DNA of 64,000 bases from Scybalosoma faecavium (GCA_018716135.1 DVKG01000003.1:105566-169565); one strand, 5' to 3'. Shown: positions 9,225-18,536, counted from the first letter of the stretch. A program made the numbers and translations. Notes: generated by a model from the letters alone, not told the origin.

Positions 9225-9274
9225 TGGCGATATATGACGATTCTGCGCCTGTTGGCTCGACGGAGGATATTTTT

Positions 9275-10081
9275 ATGATAAAGCTAATCGCACTGGACAT
9301 AGACGACACGCTTATAGGTGCGGACGGCGCAATCTCAGATGAGAACATACGCGCTCTGCGAAAAGCATCCGACTCAGGCATACGGCTGGCGTTGGCTTCG
9401 GGCAGAGCATACAACGGAATGCTCCGATACATGGACGCCATTCCCGGAATAACAGACGTGATAGCCTGCGCCGGCTCGCAGGTTTTTAAAGACGGAAAAC
9501 TTGTCCGGAGCAATCCTCTGAGCGACAATGACGTTCGCCGTCTTTATAATTACGCCACGGCGGCCGGATGTGAAGTTCAGCTTTATATAGGCCCCGATTT
9601 CTGCTACACTCATACGACTGAGCACACTAAGTTCTATTCCGGTCTTTACAAACACACCGGCAGGCTGATAGATTTAAATTCTATGAACGAGCTCAATTCC
9701 GTAAAAGTGTTGATAAACTCCGGTCAGGACGAGGGCGGAACAGCCAGAGCCAAGACTATAAAAAATGAAATCGCCGCCGCCTTCCCACATCTAACAGTTT
9801 TGACGAGTAAGCCGTGGTATATAGAAGTTCTCAATCCCGGCTCAAGCAAAGGTGCAGCTCTGGAGCAGCTTTCACGCGAGCTGGGTCTTGAAAGATGCGA
9901 AGTCGCCGCGATAGGAGACAGCATGATAGACCTCTCCATGATAGAATGGGCAGGCTTGGGCATAGCTATGCAGAATTCTGTCCCCGAAGTTCTCTCCGCG
10001 GCCGATTTTATCACGCTGAGCGCAGATGACAACGGCGTAGCTTATTTCATAGATAAGCTTCTCAGCGGAAGTATTTTGTGA
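9275..10081 (+). CDS. Cof-type HAD-superfamily phosphatase
   Basis: 268 residues from the ATG at 9275, preceded by GGAGG. An in-frame ATG at 9224 overlaps the R1 repeat and lacks a ribosome binding site. Motif I is LIALDIDDTLIG (two nucleophile-type Asp). Motif II is ALASGR, the family IIB cap lies in the middle, and motif III/IV is GDSMIDLSMI after the KG of SKGAALEQL. Members dephosphorylate sugar phosphates, pyridoxal phosphate or flavin precursors; the substrate cannot be told here. It appears monocistronic, followed by a long-loop GGCGGC/GCCGCC hairpin and R1c. Confidence 0.88.
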   Translation: MIKLIALDIDDTLIGADGAISDENIRALRKASDSGIRLALASGRAYNGMLRYMDAIPGITDVIACAGSQVFKDGKLVRSNPLSDNDVRRLYNYATAAGCEVQLYIGPDFCYTHTTEHTKFYSGLYKHTGRLIDLNSMNELNSVKVLINSGQDEGGTARAKTIKNEIAAAFPHLTVLTSKPWYIEVLNPGSSKGAALEQLSRELGLERCEVAAIGDSMIDLSMIEWAGLGIAMQNSVPEVLSAADFITLSADDNGVAYFIDKLLSGSIL

Positions 10082-10157
10082 ACATATTTTTTAATTAATT
10101 TATTTTATTTCTATACTATAAAGGCGGCGCACGTATATTTTTTAAACTGCCGCCTAT

Positions 10158-10247
10158 TTCAATAAGGGGCGCCGCCCCGTCATTCAACAAGTGAACGAAG
10201 GACGAAGCCTCTTAGGGCTTCAGCGGCAGATTGCATTGCCGCTTTAT
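10158..10247. repeat. R1 element, copy c (right end missing)
   Basis: Begins TTCAATAAGGGGC with the GGGGC-GCC-GCCCC hairpin, then CGTCATTCAACAAGTGAAC, a GAAGCCTC arm and GCTTCAGCGGCAGATTGCATTGCCGC. It lacks the CTGTTCACGGTTATA end. It occupies most of the 366-bp gap between the phosphatase and hprK. Confidence 0.75.
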
Positions 10248-10360
10248 TTTTCAAGCAATTTACTCAGCTGTTCTACGTAAATAATCCTTTTGAAATATCT
10301 GTGATTATCCCTATGAAAATCCACAATATCTCAAAAGTGCAGCTCGCTTTTTATGGTAAA

Positions 10361-10387
10361 TTGCACTGCGATGTGCTACAATATAAT
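10361..10387 (+). promoter_or_regulatory. Possible promoter of hprK
   Basis: TATAAT at 10382-10387 with TTGCAC at 10361-10366. The 15-bp spacer is short, so only the -10 is convincing. Confidence 0.4.
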
Positions 10388-10447
10388 ATGTAGACTGCTA
10401 TTAACTCGGTCTGCAAATCAGAGGAAAGAATTTACAGGAGATATACT

Positions 10448-11362
10448 ATGAAACGCGGCATTAAAGTTCAGACAATGGTAGACGAGCTGGGTTTAACCGT
10501 ACTCCACATGAGCGAAAAAGAGACCATGCAGATAGAATCCAGCGACCTAAACCGACCCGGTTTGCAGCTTTCCGGCTATTATGAATACTTCACAGCCGGC
10601 TGCGTTCAGCTTCTCGGCATGGCGGAGATGACTTATCTTTACAACCTGCCCGAGAATATCCGCAGAGAAAGGCTTGCGATGTACTTCAACCTGCCTATAC
10701 CTGTCGTGCTGATAGCCAGAAACCTCACCCCGCCGGATGATTTTATCGAAGCTGCAAAAAAAGTAGACGTTCCCGTGCTGATGTGCGGTCTTACGGCAAC
10801 TAAACTCACTCATATAACGAGTACCTTCTTAGATAAGCAGCTCGCACCTTGCATAGCCCGCCACGGCGGTCTGCTGGATATTTACGGCGTTGGCATTTTT
10901 ATAACAGGCGAATCAGGCGTCGGCAAAAGTGAAACAGCCCTTGAGCTGATAAAACGCGGACATCGTCTTGTTGCTGACGACGTAGTTGAAATACGAAAGA
11001 CGTCAGACACGACTCTGATCGGTTCTGCTCCGGACGTTATCCGTCATCTTATGGAGGTCAGAGGTCTGGGTCTGGTGGACGTTTCTGTACTGTACGGCAT
11101 GGGCGCCGTTATGCTGGAAAAAACAATAAGCCTGTGCATACATCTTGAAATGGGAGATGTAAAAGACCTTGACAGACTCGGACTTACGCAGGAATATATA
11201 ACCTTGCTGGGCATTAAAGTACCCAAAACTACAATTCCCGTTCGACCCGGACGCAACGTCGCTATTATCATGGAAGTCGCCGCTATGAACTTCCGCCTTC
11301 GTTCTATGGGACAAAATGCGGCTAACACGCTGGATCATAAAATCATGGAACTTCTGGGATAA
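10448..11362 (+). CDS. hprK: HPr kinase/phosphorylase
   Basis: 304 residues, preceded by AGGAG. Phosphorylates and dephosphorylates Ser46 of HPr, the switch for carbon catabolite control in Bacillota. The Walker A loop GESGVGKS is at residues 154-161, preceded by RHGGLLDIYGVG. The HprK signature EVRGLGLVDV follows, and the C-terminal NVAIIMEVAAMNFRLR helix is intact. The N-terminal DRTGG-like domain is present, so the protein is full length. It seems to be transcribed alone, from the gap that also holds R1c. Confidence 0.96.
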   Translation: MKRGIKVQTMVDELGLTVLHMSEKETMQIESSDLNRPGLQLSGYYEYFTAGCVQLLGMAEMTYLYNLPENIRRERLAMYFNLPIPVVLIARNLTPPDDFIEAAKKVDVPVLMCGLTATKLTHITSTFLDKQLAPCIARHGGLLDIYGVGIFITGESGVGKSETALELIKRGHRLVADDVVEIRKTSDTTLIGSAPDVIRHLMEVRGLGLVDVSVLYGMGAVMLEKTISLCIHLEMGDVKDLDRLGLTQEYITLLGIKVPKTTIPVRPGRNVAIIMEVAAMNFRLRSMGQNAANTLDHKIMELLG

Positions 11363-11403
11363 CTCCCCCACACAGCTCGAGAATTTGTATCCAAATTGTA
11401 ACA

Positions 11404-11458
11404 ATTCACTTTATTTTCACATTATTCACTTTATTTTTTCATATATTTAAGCTATACT
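11404..11458 (+). promoter_or_regulatory. Promoter-like region with two 14-bp direct repeats
   Basis: ATTCACTTTATTTT occurs at 11404-11417 and again at 11424-11437, a 20-bp period (two helical turns). Fifteen bases later is TATACT at 11453-11458, a good -10, while the -35 is poor. That pattern suits an activator-dependent promoter for the structured RNA downstream. Confidence 0.45.
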
Positions 11459-11461
11459 GTG

Positions 11462-11636
11462 GTTGTAATAAAGAGATGTTATTTTTCATCTCAGTTACAA
11501 TTAATAAGCTATTTCTTCCTTAACTTCCTTTCAGATTGGGCGTTCCTGTTGTGGCTACCGGGAACGCTCGTTCCTATTTACGGGATTTTTGTAATTTTTA
11601 ATACAAAAATGCAGGAGAACGGTCTCCTGCATTTTT
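11462..11636 (+). ncRNA. Candidate structured small RNA
   Basis: No credible ORF with a ribosome binding site is seen. Three consecutive hairpins are visible. TTGTAA..GAGATG pairs with CATCTC..TTACAA (about 11463-11504). GGGCGTTCC pairs with GGAACGCTC (about 11537-11570). Last is a strong terminator, AAATGCAGGAGA-ACGG-TCTCCTGCATTTTTT, ending near 11636. A -10 lies just upstream. The terminator also suits ogt on the opposite strand, so transcription of this RNA is inferred rather than shown. Confidence 0.4.
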
Positions 11637-11647
11637 TATCTGTAAAT

Positions 11648-12133
11648 TCAATTTCGCTGTTCAAGATCCAAAAGCTGCTTTTTTACTTCTACGCCCGCTG
11701 CGAAGCCCGTAAGCGAACCATCAGCGCCTACGACTCTATGGCATGGTATCAATATCATAATCGGATTTTTATTGTTCGCTCCGCCTATAGCGCGCGACGA
11801 CCTGGGACTCCCCATGCTTTCCGCTACCTGTTTATACGATCTCGTTTCGCCATAAGGTATCTTCACCAGCTCGGCCCATACACGCTTTTGAAAATCAGTA
11901 CCTTCCGGTTTTATAGGCAGATCAAAACTCTTCCGCCATCCGCTGAAATATTCCATAAGCTGCTCGCGAGCTTTGAGCATAAGAGGCGTCTCTTCATCCA
12001 ACATATCCATCGCCGCGCCGTATTTCTGCGGCTGCTTTTCCTGCTCCACGCACAGACGCGTTATATAGCCGTCCTCATCCTCTTCTATACGAACCCAACC
12101 TATCGGAAACCTATAGTAGTGTTTGCGTTTCAT
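11648..12133 (-). CDS. ogt: Methylated-DNA--protein-cysteine methyltransferase
   Basis: 161 residues. Repairs O6-alkylguanine by transferring the alkyl group to its own cysteine. The acceptor motif IPCHRVVG is intact, preceded by AIGGANNKNPI. The helix-turn-helix segment with IPYGETRSYKQVAESMG is also present, as is the usual N-terminal beta domain. Single gene; its end is close to the bidirectional hairpin at 11601-11636. Confidence 0.93.
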   Translation of the reverse strand: MKRKHYYRFPIGWVRIEEDEDGYITRLCVEQEKQPQKYGAAMDMLDEETPLMLKAREQLMEYFSGWRKSFDLPIKPEGTDFQKRVWAELVKIPYGETRSYKQVAESMGSPRSSRAIGGANNKNPIMILIPCHRVVGADGSLTGFAAGVEVKKQLLDLEQRN

Positions 12134-12295
12134 ATGTTCTCTCCCTATTTGGCTTGTTTTGTATAATTTATTATATCACATTTTATTTTTTTCAACAATA
12201 CGAGTTTATTCGACAAATAAACATTATCCTAGTTTCACCCTCGTGTTATCCATTTATATAAATATTGTTTTTTTGTCAATATATCAAAAATACTA

Positions 12296-12324
12296 TTGAC
12301 ACTCCCTGATATCTCATATATAAT
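12296..12324 (+). promoter_or_regulatory. Promoter of tRNA-fMet
   Basis: TTGACA (12296-12301), 17-bp spacer, TATAAT (12319-12324): a consensus sigma-A promoter, about 32 bp before the transcription start region of the tRNA. Confidence 0.9.
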
Positions 12325-12362
12325 ATAGGAGTTGTAAGACATAGCGTCTTATTGATATTCGC

Positions 12363-12438
<76 letters not shown>

Positions 12439-12445
12439 TTATTCG

Positions 12446-12471
12446 CCGCAGATTTTATCTGCGGTTTTTTT
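12446..12471 (+). terminator. Terminator of tRNA-fMet
   Basis: CCGCAGAT (12446-12453), TTT loop, ATCTGCGG (12457-12464), then seven T. Confidence 0.92.
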
Positions 12472-12489
12472 GTATTTTGCTTTAAATTC

Positions 12490-12512
12490 AAAAAAGGCAT
12501 TCTCAGACAGAG
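12490..12512 (-). terminator. Terminator of the ABC operon
   Basis: On the minus strand AAAAAGGCGTCTCTG pairs imperfectly with GAATGCC and is followed by a T-run. It sits 25 bp after the last gene of the operon. Confidence 0.6.
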
Positions 12513-12536
12513 ACGCCTTTTTCTATTTCTCTAGAT

Positions 12537-13838
12537 TTATCCATCTGCACGCATAGCCTCCAGAGGACTCATTTTCATCGCCTTTCGCGCAGGATATATA
12601 CCCGAAAGCACTCCCACAAACACAGCAATTCCTATAGCTCCCAGAGCTACCCATGCCGGTATCTGTATCTTCATTCCTTCTGAAAAATACATCCCTAAAA
12701 AGCTGGTTTGCTCCGAGCCCGTGTTTATAACAAGAACTATAACATAGCTCACCGCAAGCCCGAGAGCCCCTCCCAGAAAACCTATAAGCGACGATTCCAC
12801 TAAGAAAAGCTGACGGATTTTGCTTATCTTCATTCCAACCACTTTCATGATACCTATATCCCGCCGTCTTTCCAGTATGCTGGCATACATAGTGTTTGCA
12901 ATTCCAATCGCCGATACGAACAGCGATATCAGTCCTATAGCAAAGAGCTGCCCCTGCTGCCTGTTCTGTTCCTGCTGCATTTCGGATATATATTCAGTCT
13001 CGCTGTATGTCTCATACCCCAGCTTCTTTATCTCATTCATAACAGCTTCCACATTCTTCATTTCGTCTACGCGAACAATCACCTGCTCATAGCTGTTTAT
13101 TGAGATACCCTCATTCTGAGCCAATTCTTTATTATCCATAAGCATACGCTTTGCAACAGAAAGATCTATGTATATGTTGTACTCATTGTCTCCGGCTACG
13201 CCCGCCGCCGACGCTCTGTATATCCTGCCTTTAGGCAGCGTATCCTCTGCGTTCTCGTTCTCATCCTGCGGATAGCCGAACTGCACCTCAAACGATGCGT
13301 TCAGCCAGTCAATGTCAGGTGAATATAACCGGTATTGCTCATAATCTGAATAATTCGGCGGATTTGCAGGATCGACAAACTCCCTCGCCGATTCGCCGCC
13401 TATGACAAGCTCGGGCATCCCCCCGCCGGAAGCAAACATTCCGCCCTCCCGGAAGTCAAGCTTGAGCACATCAGCGCTCACTCCGTATATCTGCGTAGAA
13501 AGCTCGTACTTGCCTGTCGTTATAGTCGCGGGGAATCTTATCACCGGCGACGCCGCCTCCACGTGCTCCATCGCCGCAATAGACTTCACAGTGCTGTCCG
13601 TAATACCGCTGCGCTTTCCCGTGCCGCTGTAGCTTCCGTAATCATTTATCTCTATTTTTGTCAAACTAGAGTTATCCATAAGCATATCGCTGAACTGTTT
13701 ATAATTCGAATACCCTATAGAGAGCATAAGCACGATACACGCCGTGCCTACTATCACGCCCAGCACAGTCATAAAAGTGCGCGGCTTTCTCCTGCTGAGG
13801 TTCAGAGCCGCCAGCTTAAATAAATCAGCCGTCCTCAT
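12537..13838 (-). CDS. MacB/FtsX-type ABC transporter permease
   Basis: 433 residues. One N-terminal membrane helix (about 20-42) is followed by a large extracytoplasmic MacB-PCD domain (about 45-270). Three helices close the protein, with the FtsX core signature ASILERRRDIGIMKVVGM at about 312-329 and GIYPARKAMKMSPLEAMR at the end. This topology belongs to mechanotransmission ABC systems that act on the cell surface rather than importing solutes. The start codon overlaps the preceding gene by 14 nt, implying translational coupling. The cognate ATPase is probably the gene at 15428-16144. Confidence 0.9.
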   Translation of the reverse strand: MRTADLFKLAALNLSRRKPRTFMTVLGVIVGTACIVLMLSIGYSNYKQFSDMLMDNSSLTKIEINDYGSYSGTGKRSGITDSTVKSIAAMEHVEAASPVIRFPATITTGKYELSTQIYGVSADVLKLDFREGGMFASGGGMPELVIGGESAREFVDPANPPNYSDYEQYRLYSPDIDWLNASFEVQFGYPQDENENAEDTLPKGRIYRASAAGVAGDNEYNIYIDLSVAKRMLMDNKELAQNEGISINSYEQVIVRVDEMKNVEAVMNEIKKLGYETYSETEYISEMQQEQNRQQGQLFAIGLISLFVSAIGIANTMYASILERRRDIGIMKVVGMKISKIRQLFLVESSLIGFLGGALGLAVSYVIVLVINTGSEQTSFLGMYFSEGMKIQIPAWVALGAIGIAVFVGVLSGIYPARKAMKMSPLEAMRADG

Positions 13839-15375
13839 CTTCTTCCGCCTTCTTGCGCAGCTTTTGTTTGCGCAAATACCACACTCCCAATCCCGCCGCT
13901 ATGAGAACCGCGAGTATAATAACGCTTATCCACCACTGACTCTGCGTTTTCGGCTGTTCTTCTTCCTCATTCGTCTGAGCCAATGTATCTATAACAGGCG
14001 GATTTATGTTCGTCGTGAACTCGAACTCCTTTTCCGACGTATCTCCAAATTCATTTTCATATGTTATTTTGAGCTTTCCGCCGGTGGTTCCATATTTTTC
14101 GCCCGACGCCGTTTCGGAAGAATCCAGCGTCCCTACGAAAACATACATATCTCCGGATTTCGACGCTCCGCTCTCCAAATTGCCCAAAAACGCGCTTCCC
14201 TCCGGGATCAGCCCCGGAGCGTCCACCTCCGCGCGCACATTATAAACCGTACCTCGTCCCATGTTCATGGCATTCACCGCCAGAGAAATAGTATCTCCCG
14301 CGTTCACCTCGCTCGGTATTTCCGGCTCGTCAAATTCCAATCTTATGGGTTGAGTAATCTGCACTACAATAGATTCATCTGATGTATACGCCGTTCCTCC
14401 CGAGCCTTCATAGTCTACATGAAACGTTATCTTTTGCGGTTTAGGCTCTGCCGTCTGCTGAGCCATCATTTTAATATTAATCGAAACAGATGATTTCTTG
14501 CCTATATTCTTAAAATAAAAACTGTTCGTTTTATCCACAGGGATTATATCCGTGGTTTCTCCTTCTACCGTCACTTTGACGTTGCTCATTTTCTGTTTTT
14601 CATTTGTATTCTTTAACTTAACGGACAATTTAAATTCTTTTCCGGCTTCCACAGGAGACGGACTGACAGTATACCCCTCTATCATTATTTTCGGCTGCGA
14701 TGTATCACTGCCCGAGCTCGAACCGCTTGACCCTCCGCTCGAGCTGCCGCTGTCATCCACAAAGCTTCCGCCTGAGCCGCCGTCATCATCAACATAGCCT
14801 CCGCCGGAACTGCCGCCGTTCGCGTCTGGGCTGCTCAATGCAGAGGCCGAGGGCGACTCCGCGTTTTTCAAAGTTACATAAAGTGTATACGACTCCTCAA
14901 ATTGATCTCCGTCCTTTTTTGTTCCTCTGACGCTCAGCGTAACCGGATACCTTCCGTTAGATGCATCCTCTCTTATCGGCAGCCTCACATCCGCCAGATA
15001 CGCTCTGACCGAATCCTTTCCCGCATTCACGCTGTGCTCCGCCAGCTTAATAGTTTTAACATGATTTTCAAATTCAAAGGGTGAATTTGACGGATCTCCC
15101 AATCCCAGATTGACGTAAATCTCGTCGTTTTCCAGCTCCTGAGATGTAACAAACGGTACTACAATTCTCGCCTCTTTTTTTGTCACTGCCGGAACATATC
15201 CGTCGCCATACGTTTTTTCCATACCGTCGTAAAGATTCACGTTGTCTATGTTCAGCACAGTATTAAAGCTTTTTGCTTTAATTGAGTCTGATACGCCGCT
15301 CTCCGCAGACGCCGCGGCTATGCCTGCGCCAAAAATCAACACAATAGCAAGCAGTAAGCTTATTCCCCTCTTCAT
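13825..15375 (-). CDS. Membrane-anchored CARDB/NEW3-like protein of the ABC operon
   Basis: 516 residues. Signal peptide at 1-24. Then come Ig-like beta domains: about 35-170, then 225-320 and 335-455 with CARDB/NEW3-style LSVKLKNTNEKQKM and SLAVNAMNMGRGTVYNV. A Gly/Ser/Asp linker lies at about 180-225. A single C-terminal helix (about 483-503) and a charged tail KQKLRKKAEEDEDG end the protein. Such proteins often sit between the ATPase and MacB-like permease in Clostridia and probably form the extracellular adaptor. It is produced just before and coupled to the permease. Function is inferred from context only. Confidence 0.75.
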   Translation of the reverse strand: MKRGISLLLAIVLIFGAGIAAASAESGVSDSIKAKSFNTVLNIDNVNLYDGMEKTYGDGYVPAVTKKEARIVVPFVTSQELENDEIYVNLGLGDPSNSPFEFENHVKTIKLAEHSVNAGKDSVRAYLADVRLPIREDASNGRYPVTLSVRGTKKDGDQFEESYTLYVTLKNAESPSASALSSPDANGGSSGGGYVDDDGGSGGSFVDDSGSSSGGSSGSSSGSDTSQPKIMIEGYTVSPSPVEAGKEFKLSVKLKNTNEKQKMSNVKVTVEGETTDIIPVDKTNSFYFKNIGKKSSVSINIKMMAQQTAEPKPQKITFHVDYEGSGGTAYTSDESIVVQITQPIRLEFDEPEIPSEVNAGDTISLAVNAMNMGRGTVYNVRAEVDAPGLIPEGSAFLGNLESGASKSGDMYVFVGTLDSSETASGEKYGTTGGKLKITYENEFGDTSEKEFEFTTNINPPVIDTLAQTNEEEEQPKTQSQWWISVIILAVLIAAGLGVWYLRKQKLRKKAEEDEDG

Positions 15376-15427
15376 CCCGTCATCCTCGTTTCCGTAATTT
15401 AAAATACTATCTAAGCAGCATTTTTTG

Positions 15428-16144
15428 TCATGTTAACTGCTCCGTATTTTTTTGCTCCTCGATTTTCACAATTTCTCCGTCTGAAATGTGAACCACTCTA
15501 TCCGCGTACTTGGCTTTCTCCATATCGTGCGTTACCATCAATAAAGTAGCGCCCTCTCTGACCGCCTCGCGCAATATCTCCATAACCTGAGCGGACGTCG
15601 CGCTGTCCAAATTTCCGGTAGGTTCATCCGCGAAGAGTATCTCCGGCTTAGTTATCAGCGCTCTTGCTATAGACACGCGCTGCTGCTGTCCTCCGGAAAG
15701 CTCTCCGGGGTCGTGCGTCAGATGCCCCGACAGCCCCACCTTACTCAGCATTTCCCGCGCCTGCTTCTCTCTTTTATGCGGCGGTACGCCTTTGAGCATA
15801 AGAGGAAAAGCCGCATTCTCCAGAGTAGTTAAATTGTCCATCAAATTAAAGCTCTGAAAAATAAACCCTACGTTTTCCAGCCTGAAATTTACCAGTTCAT
15901 CCTCACTGAGCTTGTGTACCGGTTTGCCTTTCACGAACACCTTGCCCGCCGTCGGCTTTTCCAGCCCTGCTATCAAATTCAGCAGTGTAGATTTACCGCT
16001 TCCCGATGTGCCGACAACAGCGACAAATTCTCCGCGGCGCACGTCCAGATTCACTCCCCCCAGAGCTTTAAATCTGATCTTTTTTGTTTTATATATTTTT
16101 ACGAGATTTCTTACGCTGATTATCGCTTCCATGTTTCTGCACAT
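15428..16144 (-). CDS. ABC transporter ATP-binding protein, LolD/MacB type
   Basis: 238 residues. Walker A GTSGSGKST, Q-loop FIFQSFNLMDNLT, signature LSGGQQQRVSIARAL, Walker B ILFADEPTGNLDS and H-loop MVTHD are all intact. The PTGNLDS box is typical of ATPases that partner MacB/FtsX permeases, here the gene at 12537-13838. Two ATGs are possible (16144 or 16132); neither has a strong ribosome binding site. The gene follows the other ATPase with only 11 bp between them. Confidence 0.93.
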   Translation of the reverse strand: MCRNMEAIISVRNLVKIYKTKKIRFKALGGVNLDVRRGEFVAVVGTSGSGKSTLLNLIAGLEKPTAGKVFVKGKPVHKLSEDELVNFRLENVGFIFQSFNLMDNLTTLENAAFPLMLKGVPPHKREKQAREMLSKVGLSGHLTHDPGELSGGQQQRVSIARALITKPEILFADEPTGNLDSATSAQVMEILREAVREGATLLMVTHDMEKAKYADRVVHISDGEIVKIEEQKNTEQLT

Positions 16145-16155
16145 CTTTCATCTTA

Positions 16156-16800
16156 TCATCTTATTACAGTAAGAACGCCCGCTTCCATCTCGCAGACTGT
16201 ATCGCACAGCTCGTCTATATCTCCCGCATTATGGCTGGCCAGCAAAATCGTCTTGCCCTTTTCACGCAGACCTTTTATCAAAACGCGCATGTCGCGCACG
16301 CCTTGTTTATCCAGTCCGTTAAAAGGCTCGTCCAATATCAGCAGAGACGGATCTTCCATTATGGCCTGCGCAATACCCAGCCTTTGTCTCATGCCCAGAG
16401 AGTACTTCGCCACGTGTTTTTTCATATCCGGGTCTAATCCTACCTGTTTTATAGTTTGTCTTATCTCCTTATCCCCTATCTTTCGCCTGAGCGATGCGAG
16501 AAGCTGTAAGTTTTTAAATCCGGTCAGAGCGGGCAGAAAACCCGGCGTCTCTATTATTATCCCCATGTCCTCGGGAAAGTCCATATCCTTGCCAACCTGT
16601 TCATAATCTACAAAAATACTGCCCCTAGTCGGAAGTAAAAATCCGCATATACATTTGAAAAGCACCGTTTTCCCCGAGCCGTTGTTTCCAACTATTCCGT
16701 GTATCTTCCCTGCTTCAAAATCATGCGTAACGTCCTTGAGAACATTCTCCTCCCCGAAGTCCTTGTATACATGCTGAACGCTTATAGCTATATCCTTCAT
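16156..16800 (-). CDS. ABC transporter ATP-binding protein, drug/peptide exporter type
   Basis: 214 residues. Walker A GNNGSGKT, signature YSLGMRQRLGIAQAI, Walker B LLILDEPFNGLD and H-loop LASHN are intact. The short length and the LGMRQRLGIA signature place it with CcmA/BcrA-like exporters that pair with ABC-2 permeases, most likely the two genes just upstream (16820-17716 and 17709-18536). AAAGGA precedes its ATG. Confidence 0.92.
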   Translation of the reverse strand: MKDIAISVQHVYKDFGEENVLKDVTHDFEAGKIHGIVGNNGSGKTVLFKCICGFLLPTRGSIFVDYEQVGKDMDFPEDMGIIIETPGFLPALTGFKNLQLLASLRRKIGDKEIRQTIKQVGLDPDMKKHVAKYSLGMRQRLGIAQAIMEDPSLLILDEPFNGLDKQGVRDMRVLIKGLREKGKTILLASHNAGDIDELCDTVCEMEAGVLTVIR

Positions 16801-16819
16801 AGATTATTCCTTTCAAAGC

Positions 16820-17716
16820 TCATGCGCTGCTTCCTGTAAAGTTAAAATTATATTTTCTCATACCTCTCAGAGCAGTATAAAGCACTGCGACTATCACGGC
16901 GCCGAATATGACATACGTCTGCCATAATCTCGGAAGAAGGTCATAACCGAAGTTGTGCATATGATAAGTCGCCTGATTCAGCGGAGACAGCCATCCCACC
17001 GCGACGTTAGCCTTGTACATTAATTGATCAGGCAGGTTAAAAATCTGCTTGAATATCTGAGGATTGAGCAGCAAGCCATATAAGCTGAAAATAAACACGC
17101 TGACAACACCCCAAAACTGTCCTTTGCGAATGTTCACGGCGAGCATCACCGAAACCATCAGCAGAGTATACAAAAGCATAAGTATGAATATCGTACCCGT
17201 ACATGCATACGGCGTCGTCATCTCCATCGTCTTTACGAACGCCGGCAGAGCGATAGCGTTTCCCGCTCCCGAATACCCCAGCATGGCCGCAGTCTCGCTC
17301 CACATATCTCCCGCGAAGGAATTATGAGCGCACAACAGAGACGTCGCCAAAAGTATAAACGACATGTATATCGCCGTCGACAGGCATATATATATTATCT
17401 GACCCCAGAGCCACGTCGAGCGCCGCGTCCGCATCAGATAGAACGGAGTCCCGTCGCAGATAAACGGCATGTCCGCGAACAGCAGCACCAACAGCAGAGA
17501 AGAAATCAGTATGTTGTTCGCATCGCCGAACGTCCATACAAACGCCTCGAGCACCTGCATTATCGTTCCCTGTTCTTTAGAAAACTGGACTGCTTTATTA
17601 GAAAGCAGAAAGCAAAGTATAAACGCCAGCGCAAATGTTACCACTATACGCGGATTCTTCTTCCACTGTCTGAAATTATACGCAGCTACAGTCCATGCCT
17701 GCCTGATACTAGACAT
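16820..17716 (-). CDS. ABC-2 type membrane permease
   Basis: 298 residues from the ATG at 17716, preceded by AAAGGAGG; an upstream in-frame ATG at 17746 is less likely. About six hydrophobic helices are seen (around residues 20-40, 70-92, 110-135, 175-195, 200-225 and 260-280). It resembles ABC-2 permeases of bacteriocin immunity or export operons in layout, but I recognise no specific family. Its start overlaps the end of the other permease by 8 nt. Confidence 0.75.
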   Translation of the reverse strand: MSSIRQAWTVAAYNFRQWKKNPRIVVTFALAFILCFLLSNKAVQFSKEQGTIMQVLEAFVWTFGDANNILISSLLLVLLFADMPFICDGTPFYLMRTRRSTWLWGQIIYICLSTAIYMSFILLATSLLCAHNSFAGDMWSETAAMLGYSGAGNAIALPAFVKTMEMTTPYACTGTIFILMLLYTLLMVSVMLAVNIRKGQFWGVVSVFIFSLYGLLLNPQIFKQIFNLPDQLMYKANVAVGWLSPLNQATYHMHNFGYDLLPRLWQTYVIFGAVIVAVLYTALRGMRKYNFNFTGSSA

Positions 17717-18536
17717 CGCGCAGCCTCCTTTGTATGAAAAGAGCATACAGCGCCGACAAAATCACTATCAGCTCTAACACGAGCAAGACAGCTCCCCATA
17801 TCCCTGCGTTCCAAAGCTCCGACGGGTTGAGCCACTCTCTCGGATTCAATACATAAACATCAGGAAAATACCTATCAGAAAGTATTACCAACACATAATA
17901 AAATATAAACGGCGATGCATACGCCATGTACTTGCTCATCGTCGCCGTCGCCAGCAAAGCTCCGACCAGCGACCACAGCGCGCCCGAGAGGAAAAACAGA
18001 AACGCTCGCCCCAGCAAATCTACAAATGTAACCTGAGCAGACACGTCAATTTCTTCAACCGACTGCATCAGCGCCGCCGTATCCGTCTCCTGCACGACCA
18101 CCTCCATCGGCGTAAACACAATCGAAAACAACACGCAGATCAGAGCAACTCCGACGAGCAGCGTCATTCCGCCCGATACCGCCGTAGCGGTCACACGTGA
18201 AGCTGTATAGTCTCTGCGTCCTGCTCTGCAGAGATAACCACGCAGATATTTGCTCTTGTAATCGTCTACAAACGCAGTAGTAAAAGGCAGCGCGCAGAGT
18301 ATAGGCAGGACAAGCAGCATCACTTCCGACTTCAGCGACGTTATCGTAAGCTGGATAGAGTACCCCGGAGGCAATCCGCCCTCCATCTGCCCTTGAAAGA
18401 CAGCGATTATCTCTTCCAACACTCCGAAAAACGCCGCCGCTGCCATCCCTGCAGCTCCCACGACGAAGCCCCACGACGTGAGAGCGCGCCTCATATCCGT
18501 TCTCAAGCAATACATATACCACTCATATTCCTTCAA
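17709..18536 (-). CDS. ABC-2 type membrane permease, first gene of the ABC operon
   Basis: Up to 275 residues with six hydrophobic helices. A GAAAGGAAA stretch precedes a TTG at 18536; an ATG at 18515 is the alternative start. The soluble loop between helices 3 and 4 (about 135-160) is extracellular. It pairs by position with the permease at 16820 and the ATPase at 16156 as a heterodimeric exporter. A consensus promoter lies just upstream at 18563-18591, so the ABC operon can be transcribed apart from the lipoprotein genes. Confidence 0.72.
   Translation of the reverse strand: MKEYEWYMYCLRTDMRRALTSWGFVVGAAGMAAAAFFGVLEEIIAVFQGQMEGGLPPGYSIQLTITSLKSEVMLLVLPILCALPFTTAFVDDYKSKYLRGYLCRAGRRDYTASRVTATAVSGGMTLLVGVALICVLFSIVFTPMEVVVQETDTAALMQSVEEIDVSAQVTFVDLLGRAFLFFLSGALWSLVGALLATATMSKYMAYASPFIFYYVLVILSDRYFPDVYVLNPREWLNPSELWNAGIWGAVLLVLELIVILSALYALFIQRRLRDV

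Noticed and set aside
9224..9274. N-terminal extension of the Cof-type phosphatase
   Set aside because: The first ATG overlaps the R1 repeat end and lacks a ribosome binding site; the ATG at 9275 has GGAGG and begins at the conserved IKLIALDIDDT.
11459..12166. 235-codon plus-strand frame over ogt
   Set aside because: Antisense to a gene with the full PCHRV active site, and its 5' part overlaps hairpins and a terminator.
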